Shown: positions 17,076 through 29,917, counted from the first letter of the stretch. The stretch is DNA of 64,000 nucleotides from an uncultured Burkholderiales bacterium (GCA_937944385.1 CALDYQ010000047.1:1-64000); one strand, 5' to 3'. The notes: a model not told the origin generated them from the sequence alone. Made by a program: numbers and translations.

Positions 17076-18521
17076 ATGTCGAACTTCTGGTCCCGCTGTC
17101 TCGAGCAGTTCGCTCAGGAATTGTCTCCACAGCAGATGGCGATGTGGCTGCATCCGCTCGAAAGCCGGGAAGCGCAGGATGGCGTGGAGTTGCTCGCACC
17201 CAACCCCTTCGTGGCCAAGTGGGTCCGCGAGCGGTTTCTGCCGAAGATCAAGCATCAGGCCATCGACTACTTCGGCGAGGGCGCCCGGGTCACGCTGTCG
17301 GTGGCGGGAGAGCGGCCGAGTGCGGCCCCATCCGCTGCATCGGACGCTTCGAGCCCAACGCAAGGACGATCCGAAGCTGACGCGCCAGAAACACGGTCGG
17401 GCAAGCCCGACACAGGCACCCGGCCCAACGCCAAGTCGGCCAAGTCGAGCGCAGGCAGCGAGGGCGAGCCCATCCTCTCAGCGAAGGATCGTGTTCGCCG
17501 GGATTCCGCGCTGAACCCAGCCTTCCGCTTCGACACCTTCGTTACCGGCAAGGCCAACCAGCTCGCGCGTGCCGCAGCCACCCAGGTCGCAAGCAATCCC
17601 GGCGCGGCCTACAACCCGCTCTTCATCTACGGCGGCGTGGGGCTGGGCAAGACCCACCTCCTGCAGGCGATCGGCAATGCGCTCCTGGCTGAACACAGCA
17701 ATGCCCGCATTCGCTATCTGCATGCCGAGCGGTATGTGACAGACGTGGTGCGTGCCTACCAGACCAAGCAATGGGATGAGTTCAAGGCTCGCTACCTCGC
17801 GCTTGACCTGCTGCTGATCGACGACATCCAGTTCTTCAACGGCAAATCGAGCACACAGGAGCAGTTTTTCTACTTGTTCAACGGCCTGATCGAGGCCGGT
17901 AAGCAGATCGTCATCACCTGCGACACCTACCCCAAGGAGATCGAGGGGATCGAGGACCGTCTCAAGAGCCGCTTCAGCTGGGGACTCACGGTCCAGGTGG
18001 AGCCCCCGGAGACCGAGATGCGGGTGGCGATCCTGCTTGCAAAGGCCGAAGCGATGGGGATTGCGCTCGACGAGTCGGTGGCGTTCTTCATCGCCAAGCA
18101 CATTCGATCGAACGTGCGTGAACTCGAGGGCGGGTTGAAGCGTGTGGCCGCCTATGCAAGCTTTCACGCGCTCGGGATCACTCCTGCGGTCGCCAAGGAA
18201 GCGCTGCGTGACCTGCTCGCCGTGCAGTCACGCCAGATTTCGATCGAAAACATCCAGAAGGTCGTCGCCGATTACTACAAGATCAAGGTCAGCGACATGC
18301 ATTCGAAGAATCGCCAGCGGGTGCTTGCGCGGCCGCGTCAGATGGCGATGGCGCTGGCCAAGGAGCTCACCTCGCTGTCCCTGCCGGAAATCGGGCAAAA
18401 CTTCGGCGGGCGTGACCACACAACCGTGCTGCATGCCTGCAGGCAGATCTCGCACCTGCGCGAAAGCATGCCTCAGATCCAGCATGACTATGCCCTGCTG
18501 CTGCAGGTGCTCCGGGGATGA
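17076..18521 (+). CDS. dnaA: Chromosomal replication initiator DnaA
   Basis: DnaA (481 residues) binds DnaA boxes at oriC, melts the duplex and loads the helicase. Domain I begins [27 protein letters not shown] low-complexity linker (about 90-150) is domain II. The AAA+ domain has Walker [10 protein letters not shown] near residue 185, Walker [11 protein letters not shown] and the arginine-finger region [11 protein letters not shown]. Domain IV carries the DnaA signature [18 protein letters not shown] 17076 starts the conserved domain I; the open frame reaches back to 16977 without family-like sequence. The usual upstream partner rpmH is not here but 22 kb downstream. Confidence 0.97.
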   Translation: MSNFWSRCLEQFAQELSPQQMAMWLHPLESREAQDGVELLAPNPFVAKWVRERFLPKIKHQAIDYFGEGARVTLSVAGERPSAAPSAASDASSPTQGRSEADAPETRSGKPDTGTRPNAKSAKSSAGSEGEPILSAKDRVRRDSALNPAFRFDTFVTGKANQLARAAATQVASNPGAAYNPLFIYGGVGLGKTHLLQAIGNALLAEHSNARIRYLHAERYVTDVVRAYQTKQWDEFKARYLALDLLLIDDIQFFNGKSSTQEQFFYLFNGLIEAGKQIVITCDTYPKEIEGIEDRLKSRFSWGLTVQVEPPETEMRVAILLAKAEAMGIALDESVAFFIAKHIRSNVRELEGGLKRVAAYASFHALGITPAVAKEALRDLLAVQSRQISIENIQKVVADYYKIKVSDMHSKNRQRVLARPRQMAMALAKELTSLSLPEIGQNFGGRDHTTVLHACRQISHLRESMPQIQHDYALLLQVLRG

Positions 18522-18599
18522 GGCGCCTCATGCGAACGCTCGAACCTTCGCTGCGACAGGTGGGGCCACGCGCGGAGCCCCTCCTCGTGGGCCGCGGAA

Positions 18600-18775
18600 G
18601 AAGTCTGTGCACAAACGCGGGCCCTATCGTTGAACGGGTTGTGGAACGGGGTGCTCGGCGGGCAGGTCATGCCATCGATCCACAGGGCGTCCTTTGTGGA
18701 CGGCGCGCCTTTCCACAGGGCTCGAGATGCTCCAAACCCCTGATAGGAAAGCGTTTTTTGTGTTGTCCACCGCTC
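18600..18775. promoter_or_regulatory. Cluster of degenerate DnaA-box-like sites, dnaA-dnaN spacer
   Basis: Within the 287-bp spacer are several near matches to TTATNCACA: TGTGCACAA at 18606-18614 (reverse strand, one mismatch), TGTGGAACG at 18640-18648, CGATCCACA at 18676-18684, CTTTCCACA at 18709-18717 and TTGTCCACC at 18763-18771. An AT-richer segment follows (18742-18765 and 18783-18800). Individually weak, together they suggest DnaA binding here, either as the origin or for control of dnaN. Confidence 0.45.
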
Positions 18776-18808
18776 GCGGCCAAGACAATTGTTACTAGAG
18801 TGTGAATC

Positions 18809-19915
18809 ATGAATCTGAAAAACTTACCGCGGGATGCGATCCTGAAGCCTCTGCAGGCCGTGGCCGGAATCGTGGAGCGTCGCCAGACGCTTCCGATTCT
18901 GGCGAATGTGCTGTTCGAGCATTCGAAGGACAGCCTGCTCACGCTGGCCACGGATCTCGAGCTGCAGATCTCGGCGCGTACCGCGCTCGAGGGGGGCGGT
19001 GAGCCGCAGTCGATCACGGTTGCAGCACGCAAACTGCTCGATATCCTGCGTGCGCTGCCGGAATCGAGCACGGTTTCGCTCGAGGCCAAGGACGGGAAAC
19101 TCGCGGTCAGGGCAGGCAAGAGCCGGTTCAGCCTGCAGACGCTGCCGGCAGCGGACTATCCGCGCCTGCACATGAATGCCGAGCAACTGCAGCGCTTCAG
19201 TGTCTCGCAGCGGCAGCTCAAGGCGACCTTGCGCCTGGTCGAATTCGCGATGGCGCAGCAGGACATCCGCTTCTACCTGAACGGCATGCTGCTCGTGCTG
19301 GACGGCAGCACGCTCAGCTGCGTTGCGACCGACGGGCATCGCTTGAGCTACGCGAGTCTTCCGGTCGAAGGGCTGTTTGCGCGTCAGGAGATCATCGTAC
19401 CGCGGAAGACCGTGCTTGAACTGTCCAAGTTGCTGGCCGACAGCGACGATCCGGTCGACATTGCAATCCTCGCCAATCAGGTTCGCTTCGCCTTCGGCAC
19501 GGTCGAGCTCACGAGCAAGGTGATCGACGGCAAGTTCCCCGACTACAACAGGGTGATCCCGACGGCGCACCAGAAACAGGTCACGCTCGACCGGGTGAGC
19601 TTCCTTGGCACCTTGCAGCGGGCGGCGATTCTCTCCAACGAGCGTTTCCGCGGCGTGCGTCTGTCGCTTGCGCCGGGCCTGCTCAAGGTCGTCTGCACGA
19701 ACAACGAACAGGAAGAGGCCGAAGAGGAGATCGAGGTCACCTACGACGGTGCACCGGTCGACATCGGTTTCAACATCAATTACCTGCTCGACGTGGCGAG
19801 TACCCTGAGCGCAAGCGAAATGACGCTCTCGCTCCAGGACGCGTCGGCGTCTGCGTTGTTCACCTTGCCGGGGCGAAGCGACTTCAAGTATGTCGTCATG
19901 CCCATGCGCATCTGA
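18809..19915 (+). CDS. dnaN: DNA polymerase III beta subunit (sliding clamp)
   Basis: 368 residues, the standard length. The clamp encircles DNA and tethers the replicative polymerase. The N-terminus (LPRDAILKPLQAVAGIVERRQTLPILANVL) and C-terminus (FKYVVMPMRI, the conserved end near the peptide-binding pocket) are canonical, and three clamp domains of about 120 residues can be followed. It lies between dnaA and gyrB as in most bacteria. Confidence 0.97.
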   Translation: MNLKNLPRDAILKPLQAVAGIVERRQTLPILANVLFEHSKDSLLTLATDLELQISARTALEGGGEPQSITVAARKLLDILRALPESSTVSLEAKDGKLAVRAGKSRFSLQTLPAADYPRLHMNAEQLQRFSVSQRQLKATLRLVEFAMAQQDIRFYLNGMLLVLDGSTLSCVATDGHRLSYASLPVEGLFARQEIIVPRKTVLELSKLLADSDDPVDIAILANQVRFAFGTVELTSKVIDGKFPDYNRVIPTAHQKQVTLDRVSFLGTLQRAAILSNERFRGVRLSLAPGLLKVVCTNNEQEEAEEEIEVTYDGAPVDIGFNINYLLDVASTLSASEMTLSLQDASASALFTLPGRSDFKYVVMPMRI

Positions 19916-19969
19916 CGCATCGAACGCATCCGTGGCGCGCAAGCCCGGTATGCGGCACGCCAAGGCTAG

Positions 19970-22429
<2,460 letters not shown>

Positions 22430-22452
22430 GGTCGGGAAAGCATAGGGACGCG

Positions 22453-22956
22453 GTGTCCGTGGATCGCTTTTCAGTGCTCTTCGTCTGCATGGGCAATATC
22501 TGCCGGAGCCCGACGGCCGAGGGCGTGTTCCGGGCCAAGGTCGAAGCGGCGGGGCTCGCGAGTCGCGTGCACATCGATTCTGCAGGGACGTTTAGCGGCC
22601 ATATCGGGCAGCCGCCAGATCCGCGCACGCAGCAGGCCGCGCGGGCCCGCGGTTATGACCTGTCGATGCTGCGGGCACGGGCGGTGGTACCCGAGGATTA
22701 CGAGCGCTTCGACCTCCTGCTTGCGATGGATGAGTTCAATCGAGCGGCACTCCTGCGTCATTCACCCGTTGGACGAGCCGATCGCGTGCAGCTTTTTCTC
22801 GACTATGCCGTCGATGAGCCAGTCCGCGATCTTCGCGAAGTTCCCGATCCGTACTACGAGGGCCGAGAAGCGTTCGAACGCGTTCTGGATTTGGTCGAGA
22901 ACGCAAGCGAAGGCTTGCTCACTTACGTAACGCGGCAGCTCGCTTGGCGCCTGTGA
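22453..22956 (+). CDS. Low-molecular-weight protein-tyrosine phosphatase
   Basis: About 167 residues. The P-loop CMGNICRSP (CX5R catalytic signature) is near the N-terminus and the general-acid DPYY loop is at REVPDPYYEGREAF. Either GTG 22453 or GTG 22459 could start it; AGGGA at 22444-22448 lies 4 or 10 bp upstream. It begins 23 bp after gyrB and may be read through from it. Family members dephosphorylate tyrosine kinases of exopolysaccharide export or small arsenate-like substrates, but no such partner is nearby, so the substrate is unknown. Confidence 0.88.
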   Translation: MSVDRFSVLFVCMGNICRSPTAEGVFRAKVEAAGLASRVHIDSAGTFSGHIGQPPDPRTQQAARARGYDLSMLRARAVVPEDYERFDLLLAMDEFNRAALLRHSPVGRADRVQLFLDYAVDEPVRDLREVPDPYYEGREAFERVLDLVENASEGLLTYVTRQLAWRL

Positions 22957-22975
22957 GGCGTCGGAGCCGCAGTCG

Positions 22976-24679
22976 ATGGGGTGCGGGGCGCCCAAGGCCC
23001 ATGGGGCCATGATGCGAGGCGACGGGTCTTTTGGTCAAAGCGCCATCGTGGAGCGGGTGCGTTGGCCGTGGTTCATCTTCGGGCTCTTGCTGGGCGCGAT
23101 GTCTTGGCTGGTCGCGCCCATGCTTTCGGCCGGTCTGGTGATCGACGATTGGGTATTCACGGCCACGGCTCGATCGATCACGAATCCGTGGAGCGCGTTC
23201 TGGACGTCGCATTTCTACGAGCCGCTTTACTTCCGGCCGGTGGGCGTGATTGCTTGGTGGCTCGTTCAGGAGGTGTCGGAAGGGTCAGAGCGCGCCCAGT
23301 TTGCCGTGAACCTCGTGCTTCACGCGGCGAATGCGGCGGTTGCGGTCAGTGTTCTGCGGGCGCTCGCGCTACCCAGACGAGCGCTCTGGCTCGGGGCGAT
23401 GCTCATCCTGCTCGGACCGATGGCGCTCGTGGCGGCGGTCTGGCCGTCCAATCGCTTCGACTTGCTCGCGGTATTCTGGACATTGGTGACGGCGCGTCTG
23501 GCGCTCGTCTTGTTCATGCGGCCGACGCCGGCCATCGGTCTTGCGGCATGGAGCGGTTGTCTCGCAGCCGCAGTGCTCGCGTGCTTCAGCAAGGAATCGG
23601 CCTATGCGATGCTGGGTGGGCTTGCGGTCGTCCTCGCGCTTGCGCGATCGATCGGTGGAGAACCGGTGCATCGGGGCTTCGCACTACGGCTGGCCGGGTC
23701 AGTGTTTGCCGTCGTCGTAGGGTGTTTTCTGTGGCGGCATCATCTGCTGACCGACGCGTACGCGGCCGTGCCCGCGGACCCTTTGATGGCAGCTTGGCGG
23801 GGCTTTGTTGCGTGGGGTGCGGCGGCGCTCCGCTGGTTTGAGCTGCTGCAACCGGGGCAGGGCGAAGGCCTCGCTTTGGCCGGCGCAGGGCTCGCGCTGA
23901 TTGCGTTGGCTTGGGGTTGGGTTCGCTCGCCCGGTCTCGTCTTGGCGCTTGGCGTCATGATCCCGGCAGCGACCATGTCCCAACTTGCGTTGGCAGGAGG
24001 CTTCGCGGTGATGCTCGATGGTGAGCCGCTCGGCACCGTTACCTACGCGCGCTTCTTTTATGCGCCGTGGATTGCGGTGTCGATGGTGGTCGCGGCAAGC
24101 TTCGAGGTCATGCCGCGTGGGCGTTCGTGGCTTCTGATGATCGGGTTTGCCATCTGGCTTGGGCTCGCTGCGACGGCAGTGAAGCCGCTCGCCGAGCGGT
24201 ATCAGACGTGGTCGACCGGACCGCTGCGCAGCGTTTCGGAGGCCGCCGCACGGACCACGGAGCGGGTGGCCGGCGCGTCCGAGCCCTGCGTTCTGGTTTT
24301 TCTTCACACTGAATCTGCCGATCCGGATGGATGGTTCGCGCGCTTTGCCGATGCGACCGTCAAGGCGCTCACGAAGGAGCCGGCAACAGTCGCTCGGTGT
24401 CACGTGTTGACCGAGATGGCGCCGTTTCTCTTTGTCCTGCGTGCAGACGGTGCCCCGCCTGCGCCCGAGGCGCTCAGGCCGATCATCAACCCGAATGGCT
24501 CGATCAAGTCCGATCGGATCTGGGACGGCGTGCGTTACCGGTATCGGTTGCCGCCTGAGTCGCTGGCCTCGATCGTGGGTGCACGGTTTTATCGCTGGAC
24601 GGGGCAGAGCTTTGAGGAAGTGACGTCTGCGGTGCGCTCGGGGTTGCAGGCTGTGCCATCCAGATCTTGGGGCTTCTGA
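22976..24679 (+). CDS. Polytopic membrane protein, GT-C glycosyltransferase-like
   Basis: 567 residues (or 556 from ATG 23009). About ten hydrophobic segments span residues 30-400, then a soluble C-terminal part of about 150 residues. The first loop carries [11 protein letters not shown], the acidic pair placed like the catalytic aspartates of GT-C/PMT enzymes, followed by [11 protein letters not shown]. This suggests transfer of a sugar from a lipid carrier, but no specific family could be assigned. It lies between gyrB and mnmG, where no such gene is usual. An exact parS core begins 2 bp after its stop. Confidence 0.6.
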   Translation: MGCGAPKAHGAMMRGDGSFGQSAIVERVRWPWFIFGLLLGAMSWLVAPMLSAGLVIDDWVFTATARSITNPWSAFWTSHFYEPLYFRPVGVIAWWLVQEVSEGSERAQFAVNLVLHAANAAVAVSVLRALALPRRALWLGAMLILLGPMALVAAVWPSNRFDLLAVFWTLVTARLALVLFMRPTPAIGLAAWSGCLAAAVLACFSKESAYAMLGGLAVVLALARSIGGEPVHRGFALRLAGSVFAVVVGCFLWRHHLLTDAYAAVPADPLMAAWRGFVAWGAAALRWFELLQPGQGEGLALAGAGLALIALAWGWVRSPGLVLALGVMIPAATMSQLALAGGFAVMLDGEPLGTVTYARFFYAPWIAVSMVVAASFEVMPRGRSWLLMIGFAIWLGLAATAVKPLAERYQTWSTGPLRSVSEAAARTTERVAGASEPCVLVFLHTESADPDGWFARFADATVKALTKEPATVARCHVLTEMAPFLFVLRADGAPPAPEALRPIINPNGSIKSDRIWDGVRYRYRLPPESLASIVGARFYRWTGQSFEEVTSAVRSGLQAVPSRSWGF

Positions 24680-24680
24680 C

Positions 24681-24694
24681 GTTTCACGTGAAAC
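24681..24694. promoter_or_regulatory. parS: parS centromere site 1
   Basis: GTTTCACGTGAAAC is the exact 14-bp core of the ParB-binding palindrome. It lies in the spacer upstream of mnmG, 4.3 kb from parB. Together with the copy inside mnmG it is the probable nucleation point for ParB spreading and origin segregation. Confidence 0.92.
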
Positions 24695-24750
24695 CTCGCC
24701 TCGCCGGGCGGCATCAAACTACAATGCCGCCTCCGTGATCGATGCGTCCG

Positions 24751-24764
24751 GTTTCACCCGAAAC
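24751..24764. promoter_or_regulatory. Degenerate parS-like site
   Basis: GTTTCACCCGAAAC matches 12 of 14 bases of the parS core, with both mismatches at the centre. It lies 56 bp from parS site 1, and both copies are followed by CTCG, which hints at a duplicated and decayed site. ParB affinity would be low. Confidence 0.4.
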
Positions 24765-24800
24765 CTCGAGGATATTCTCCGGAGTGGGCCATCAACCTTC

Positions 24801-26723
24801 ATGATCTATCCTGACCGCTTCGATGTCATCGTGGTCGGCGGCGGCCATGCCGGCACCGAGGCTGCGCTCGCGGCTTCCCGTACCGGAGCGAAAACACTGC
24901 TGCTCACGCACTCGATCGAAACGCTCGGGCAGATGAGCTGCAACCCGTCGATCGGGGGCATCGGAAAGAGTCATCTGGTCAAGGAGGTCGATGCCTTGGG
25001 CGGTGCGATGGCCATCGCCACGGACGAGGCGGGTATCCAGTTCCGCATTCTGAACGCGTCCAAGGGGCCCGCAGTGCGTGCAACTCGGGCGCAGAACGAC
25101 CGCGTGCTCTATCGGGCGGCCATTCGGCGGCGTCTCGAGAACCAGCCGAACCTGACGCTGTTCCAGCAGCCGGTCGATGACGTGCTGACCAAGGGCGATC
25201 GGGTGACGGGCGTCCGCACGCAGATGGGGATGGACTTCCTCGGTGCAACGGTCGTGCTGACCGCGGGCACGTTCCTGTCGGGGCTCATTCACATCGGCCT
25301 TCGTAATTACACGGCGGGACGCGCGGGAGATCCCGCAGCGACGACGCTCGGTGCCCGGCTGCGGGACATGAAACTGCCACAGGGTCGACTCAAAACCGGC
25401 ACCCCGCCGCGGCTCGATGGCAAGACGATCGATTTCTCGAAGCTTGCGATCCAGCCGGGCGACGACCCGGTGCCGGTATTCAGCTTTCTCGGCCGGCGGG
25501 AGATGCATCCGCCACAGGTGCCGTGCTGGATCACGCACACCAACGAGCGCACACACGAGATCATCCGCTCTGGCCTCGACCGGAGCCCGATGTTCACGGG
25601 GCTGATCGAGGGCGTTGGCCCGCGCTACTGTCCGTCGATCGAGGACAAGATCCACCGCTTCGCCGACAAAACGAGCCACCAGATCTTCCTCGAACCAGAA
25701 GGCCTTGAAACCCAGGAGATCTACCCTGCAGGCGTTTCGACAAGCCTGCCGTTCGACGTGCAGCTCGCGATGATCCGCTCGATGCGGGGGCTCGAACGGG
25801 CCCATATTCTTCGCCCCGGATATGCCATCGAGTACGACTATTTCGACCCGCGTCAGCTGAAAGCGACGCTAGAGACCAAATATCTCGAGGGGCTCTTCAT
25901 GGCCGGGCAGATCAACGGCACGACCGGCTACGAGGAAGCGGCTGCGCAGGGCTTGCTGGCCGGGCTGAACGCGGCACGAAAGGCGAAGTCGTTGCCGGGC
26001 TGGTGCCCGCGTCGAGATGAGGCGTACCTCGGCGTGCTCGTCGATGACCTGATTACCCGTGGCGTGAGTGAACCGTATCGGATGTTCACGAGCCGTGCCG
26101 AATACCGACTGCAACTGCGCGAGGACAATGCCGATCTACGGCTCACCGAGCAGGGCCGCGCGCTCGGCCTCATCGATGATGTGCGCTGGGACGCCTTCAA
26201 TCGGAAACGCGATGCGGTTTCACGTGAAACCGAGCGGCTCAAGACGACCTGGGTCAATCCGCGCATCCTCGATCGGGCACGCGCGGAGGCGCTGCTTGGC
26301 GCCCCGATCGAGCGCGAATACAACCTGTTCGATCTCGTGCGTCGGCCTGGGGTCACTTTTGATGCCGTCGATACGCTCCGAAGAGAGCTCGCTCTTGCAG
26401 CCAAGGCTGATCTGCCGGCGCGAGAGGGGCCGCTCGAGCCCGACATCGCGGAGCAGGTGGAAATTGCCGCCAAATACGCTGGTTACATCGCCCGGCAGCA
26501 GGAAGAAGTCGATCGCGCCCAGGCGCACGAGACGCTCCGCCTGCCCCCCGATCTGGATTACGGCCGGGTCTACGGCCTTTCAAAGGAAGTCGTGCAAAAG
26601 CTCAACCAACATCGCCCAGAGACCCTGGGTCAGGCCGCGCGAATCTCGGGGATCACGCCCGCTGCGATCTCGCTGCTGCTCGTGCACCTCAAGAAACTCC
26701 GGCTCGTCGAGGCAGCCGCATGA
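24801..26723 (+). CDS. mnmG: tRNA uridine-5-carboxymethylaminomethyl modification enzyme MnmG
   Basis: 640 residues. FAD-dependent subunit that, with MnmE, makes cmnm5U34 in the wobble position of several tRNAs. The dinucleotide-binding motif [17 protein letters not shown] is at the N-terminus, followed by [24 protein letters not shown] and the FAD-closing [18 protein letters not shown]; the MnmE-binding C-terminal helical domain is complete. ATG 24801 fits the family; an upstream in-frame GTG at 24735 would add 22 atypical residues. The partner mnmE is 17 kb away at 43309. A parS site is embedded at the VSRET codons. Confidence 0.95.
   Translation: MIYPDRFDVIVVGGGHAGTEAALAASRTGAKTLLLTHSIETLGQMSCNPSIGGIGKSHLVKEVDALGGAMAIATDEAGIQFRILNASKGPAVRATRAQNDRVLYRAAIRRRLENQPNLTLFQQPVDDVLTKGDRVTGVRTQMGMDFLGATVVLTAGTFLSGLIHIGLRNYTAGRAGDPAATTLGARLRDMKLPQGRLKTGTPPRLDGKTIDFSKLAIQPGDDPVPVFSFLGRREMHPPQVPCWITHTNERTHEIIRSGLDRSPMFTGLIEGVGPRYCPSIEDKIHRFADKTSHQIFLEPEGLETQEIYPAGVSTSLPFDVQLAMIRSMRGLERAHILRPGYAIEYDYFDPRQLKATLETKYLEGLFMAGQINGTTGYEEAAAQGLLAGLNAARKAKSLPGWCPRRDEAYLGVLVDDLITRGVSEPYRMFTSRAEYRLQLREDNADLRLTEQGRALGLIDDVRWDAFNRKRDAVSRETERLKTTWVNPRILDRARAEALLGAPIEREYNLFDLVRRPGVTFDAVDTLRRELALAAKADLPAREGPLEPDIAEQVEIAAKYAGYIARQQEEVDRAQAHETLRLPPDLDYGRVYGLSKEVVQKLNQHRPETLGQAARISGITPAAISLLLVHLKKLRLVEAAA
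26217..26230. promoter_or_regulatory. parS: parS centromere site 2, inside mnmG
   Basis: A second exact GTTTCACGTGAAAC, here symmetric over 16 bp (G and C flanks at 26216 and 26231). It encodes V-S-R-E-T of MnmG, so protein and centromere functions share the same bases. Confidence 0.93.
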
Positions 26724-27529
26724 GCCGAGAGCGCAAAGCCACGGGGCTGCGGGCAGGCCGTCAGCCCGTCTCTGCAGCGCAGACGATCAATCCAAAAGGG
26801 CCGAGCATGACGACGTCGGCAGGTCTGCGCCCCGTGTTTGACCGGCCGCTCAAGCCGGGGCGCAACCCGGTCGAGTTCACACCCGAACTCCGGCTCTGCC
26901 TGCTCGAGAAGCTCGAAGCCGGACTCGAGGGTCTGGGGCTTCGCGCCACCGAACGACAGAAGCAGAAGCTGATCGATGCGCTCGCCTTTCTCTCGGAGTG
27001 GAATGCCGTCATCAATCTCACCGCGATCCGGGAGCCCGAGGCGATGCTCGTTCAGCATGTACTCGACTCGCTCGCGGTGGTGCCGTTCATTCCCGAGGAG
27101 GCGACCTCGCTGCTCGACGTCGGCTCGGGCGGAGGCTTCCCGGCGCTGCCGATCGCTGTCATGCTGCCCGAGCTCGAGGTAGTCGCAATCGACGCAGTGC
27201 GAAAGAAGACCGACTACATCACGAAAGCGGCTGAAGCGCTCGGCCTCAGAAACCTCGCCGCCGTCCACGGCCGAGTCGAAGAGCATCCGGTCACCTACGA
27301 TATCGTGGTGAGCCGTGCCTACGCTTCGCTCGCCGATTTCGTGAAAACCGCCCATGCCTGTGTGAGCTTCGAGGATGACGCCCTGATGCTCGCCATGAAA
27401 GGCAAGCATCCGACCGAGGAAATCGCCGCGCTGACACCCTTGAAATGGCGCGTGGCGCGAGAGCAAGCGCTCACGGTTCCGTTTCTCGAAGCCGAGCGCT
27501 GCCTGCTCTGGCTGGAGCCCATCCGATGA
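26720..27529 (+). CDS. rsmG: 16S rRNA (guanine-527-N7) methyltransferase RsmG
   Basis: 269 residues from ATG 26720, overlapping the mnmG stop. SAM motif [24 protein letters not shown] and the RsmG signature [19 protein letters not shown] and VVSRAYASL are present. It methylates G527 in 16S rRNA (the streptomycin-linked site). The first 48 residues are an atypical extension; an internal ATG at 26807 (MTTSAG) would give a length of 240, nearer the usual 205-215, and could be the true start. Confidence 0.93.
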   Translation: MSRERKATGLRAGRQPVSAAQTINPKGPSMTTSAGLRPVFDRPLKPGRNPVEFTPELRLCLLEKLEAGLEGLGLRATERQKQKLIDALAFLSEWNAVINLTAIREPEAMLVQHVLDSLAVVPFIPEEATSLLDVGSGGGFPALPIAVMLPELEVVAIDAVRKKTDYITKAAEALGLRNLAAVHGRVEEHPVTYDIVVSRAYASLADFVKTAHACVSFEDDALMLAMKGKHPTEEIAALTPLKWRVAREQALTVPFLEAERCLLWLEPIR

Positions 27530-28173
27530 CGCTGCCTGGCATCAATGACCTCTGGGCGCTCGTGCTCGCGACGCTCGTCTTCCTCGCGATTCCTGGTCCA
27601 GGGACGATCAAGCTGCTCGCCACGGTGGCCGAACCCGGGGGTGGGCCGCGCGCCGGGCTCTGGAGCGCGGCCGGCTTGCTTGCTGGGGACACGGTCTGGA
27701 TGGTGCTCGCCCTTGCGGGGGTGGCCGCGCTCGCGGCCACCTATCCGGCCGCCTTCGATGTGCTCCGCTACCTGGGCGCTGCGTATCTCGCGTGGGTGGG
27801 CTGGTTGCTCATCCGCCACGCGCGCGAGCGGCTCGCCGACGGGGGGCCGGCGCATCGTGAGCGCGGGCGCGGCGCCCAGCAATGGTTCTTCGAATCGATG
27901 CTCGTCTCGCTCTCGAACCCGAAGGTGATCGGCTTTTACGTGGCGTTCTTTCCGCTTTTCATCGACCCGCGCACCTTTGACGGGCTCGTCACTTACGCCC
28001 GCATGATCACGATCGTGCTCACGATCGCCTTCCTCTACTGCCTGTGGCTCATCGCCGCCGCCCAGCTTGCCCGACGTGTGTTCACGCGCCATCCGGCCGC
28101 GCCGGTTTGGCTCAAGCGCGGTGCCGGGGCGGCCCTCATCGGCTTTGCTGCACGCTTTGCGGTGGCCAAATGA
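27526..28173 (+). CDS. LysE/RhtB-family amino acid exporter
   Basis: 215 residues with about six hydrophobic segments. The N-terminal FLAIPGPGTIKLLATVAEPGGGPRAGLWSAAGLLAGD is the LysE-family hallmark, and SLSNPKVIGFYVAFFPLFID is its second conserved loop. It exports amino acids or related small molecules; the substrate cannot be told. It is inserted between rsmG and parA with ATGA overlaps on both sides, an arrangement known from betaproteobacteria but not universal. Confidence 0.88.
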   Translation: MTLPGINDLWALVLATLVFLAIPGPGTIKLLATVAEPGGGPRAGLWSAAGLLAGDTVWMVLALAGVAALAATYPAAFDVLRYLGAAYLAWVGWLLIRHARERLADGGPAHRERGRGAQQWFFESMLVSLSNPKVIGFYVAFFPLFIDPRTFDGLVTYARMITIVLTIAFLYCLWLIAAAQLARRVFTRHPAAPVWLKRGAGAALIGFAARFAVAK

Positions 28174-28976
28174 TCCGCACGATTGCAATCGCCAACCAAA
28201 AGGGTGGCGTGGGCAAGACCACGACCGCGGTGAACCTGGCTGCGAGCCTGGCCGCACAGGGCCGCCGCGTACTTCTGATCGATGTCGACCCGCAGGGCAA
28301 CGCCACCATGGGCGCGGGGGTGGACAAGAACGGCGCCGAGACCACGGTCTACACGGTACTCCTCGGTGAAGCGTCGATGCTCGATGCGCGCGTGAGAGCC
28401 CAGGGCGGCTTCGACCTCATTCCCGCCAACCGCGAGCTCGCGGGCGCCGAGGTCGAGCTCGTCAATCTGCCTGACCGCGAAACCAAGCTCAAGGACGCGA
28501 TCCACACCTTGAAAGCCGCGATCGCCGCGGTCGCCGAGGAGTACGACTACATCCTGATCGACTGTCCACCGACGCTCAACCTGCTCACCCTCAATGCGCT
28601 CTGCGCTGCCGACAGCGTACTGATCCCGATGCAGTGCGAGTACTACGCCCTCGAGGGGCTCTCGGATCTCGTGCAGACCCTCCGGCGCATGCAGCAGCAC
28701 TTGAATCCCGACCTCGAGATCGAAGGGCTCCTGCGCACGATGTACGACCCGCGCATGACGCTCTCACAGCAGGTCGCGGCCCAGCTCGAACGGCACTTCG
28801 GCGAGAAACTCTTCGCGACCGTGATCCCGCGCAACGTGCGCCTCGCCGAGGCGCCCTCCCACGGCCTGCCCGCGCTCCTCCTCGATCGCTCGAGCAAGGG
28901 TGCGCAGGCCTACGTGGCGCTCGCTCAGGAATTGATCTCCCGGCACGAGGCTGCAGCGGCTGCCGCTCCCACGTAA
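28170..28976 (+). CDS. parA: Chromosome-partitioning ATPase ParA (Soj)
   Basis: 268 residues from ATG 28170, overlapping the exporter stop. Deviant Walker A KGGVGKTTT directly at the N-terminus, with no helix-turn-helix extension, marks the chromosomal Soj type. Walker A' LIDVDPQGNATMG and Walker B YILIDCPPTLN are present. With ParB bound at parS it moves the origin region. The start follows the conserved MIRTIAIANQ beginning. Confidence 0.96.
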   Translation: MIRTIAIANQKGGVGKTTTAVNLAASLAAQGRRVLLIDVDPQGNATMGAGVDKNGAETTVYTVLLGEASMLDARVRAQGGFDLIPANRELAGAEVELVNLPDRETKLKDAIHTLKAAIAAVAEEYDYILIDCPPTLNLLTLNALCAADSVLIPMQCEYYALEGLSDLVQTLRRMQQHLNPDLEIEGLLRTMYDPRMTLSQQVAAQLERHFGEKLFATVIPRNVRLAEAPSHGLPALLLDRSSKGAQAYVALAQELISRHEAAAAAAPT

Positions 28977-28993
28977 ACCGTCAGTTGACTCAC

Positions 28994-29917
28994 ATGCCCC
29001 CCAAACTCAAAGGCCTCGGACGCGGCCTCGACGCGCTCCTCATGCCGGAACCCGCCAAGCTGGATGCGCCCGCAGGTACAGGCGGCCTCGCCACGCTCGC
29101 GCTCGACCAGATCGTCGCCGGCCGCTACCAGCCGCGCCACCGCTTCGATGAAGCGGCGCTCGCCGAGCTTGCCGCCTCGATACGGGCGCAAGGCCTCATG
29201 CAGCCGATCGTCGTGCGCAGACTCGCCGACGGCCGGCACGAGATCATCGCCGGAGAGCGACGCTTTCGCGCGGCGCGGCTTGCGGGCCTCGAGCGGGTGC
29301 CGGTCATCGTGCGCGAGGTCGATGATGCAACAGCCCTCACGCTCGCGCTCATCGAAAACCTTCAGCGGCAGGACCTCAACCCGATCGAAGAGGCGCACGG
29401 ACTGCGGCAGCTCATCGACGAATTCGGCTTCACCCATGAACAGGCCGCGCAGGCGGTCGGCAAGAGCCGGAGCGCAGTGACGAATCTGCTTCGCCTCCTC
29501 GATCTCGCCGAGCCCGTGCGAGAGCGGCTGATCGCCGGCACGCTCGAAGCAGGCGCAGCCCGCGCGCTCGCGACGCTGCCCCGCGACCGGCAGGTGCTGC
29601 TCGCGGAACGAATCGCGATCCAAGGCCTGTCCGTACGCGCAGTCGAGGCGCTCGTCAAGGCCGAAGGCGAGGGCGCGCCCGCGCCTCGCGGTCGTGGTGG
29701 GCGTCCGAGCGGAAAGCGGAGCGCGTCGAGCCACCGAAGCGATGATGCGATCGACCCCGACCTCGCGCGGCTCGAAACCGAGCTCTCCGACACGCTCGGC
29801 ACCTACGTCACCCTGCGCCACCAGGCGGTCGGACAGGGCGAACTCGTGATCCGCTACGCCAATCTCGAACAGCTCGATGGCATCCTCGCGCGGCTGCGAG
29901 GGCCGACGGCGCACTGA
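28994..29917 (+). CDS. parB: Chromosome-partitioning protein ParB
   Basis: 307 residues from ATG 28994, 17 bp after parA. Starts KLKGLGRGLDALL, the ParA-interacting end. The CTP-binding domain has GRYQPR and GERRFRAARLAG. ENLQRQDLNPIEEAHG and the helix-turn-helix FTHEQAAQAVGKSRSAVTNLLRLLDL follow. A basic linker and the C-terminal dimerisation domain complete it. It binds the parS sites at 24681 and 26217. Confidence 0.96.
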   Translation: MPPKLKGLGRGLDALLMPEPAKLDAPAGTGGLATLALDQIVAGRYQPRHRFDEAALAELAASIRAQGLMQPIVVRRLADGRHEIIAGERRFRAARLAGLERVPVIVREVDDATALTLALIENLQRQDLNPIEEAHGLRQLIDEFGFTHEQAAQAVGKSRSAVTNLLRLLDLAEPVRERLIAGTLEAGAARALATLPRDRQVLLAERIAIQGLSVRAVEALVKAEGEGAPAPRGRGGRPSGKRSASSHRSDDAIDPDLARLETELSDTLGTYVTLRHQAVGQGELVIRYANLEQLDGILARLRGPTAH

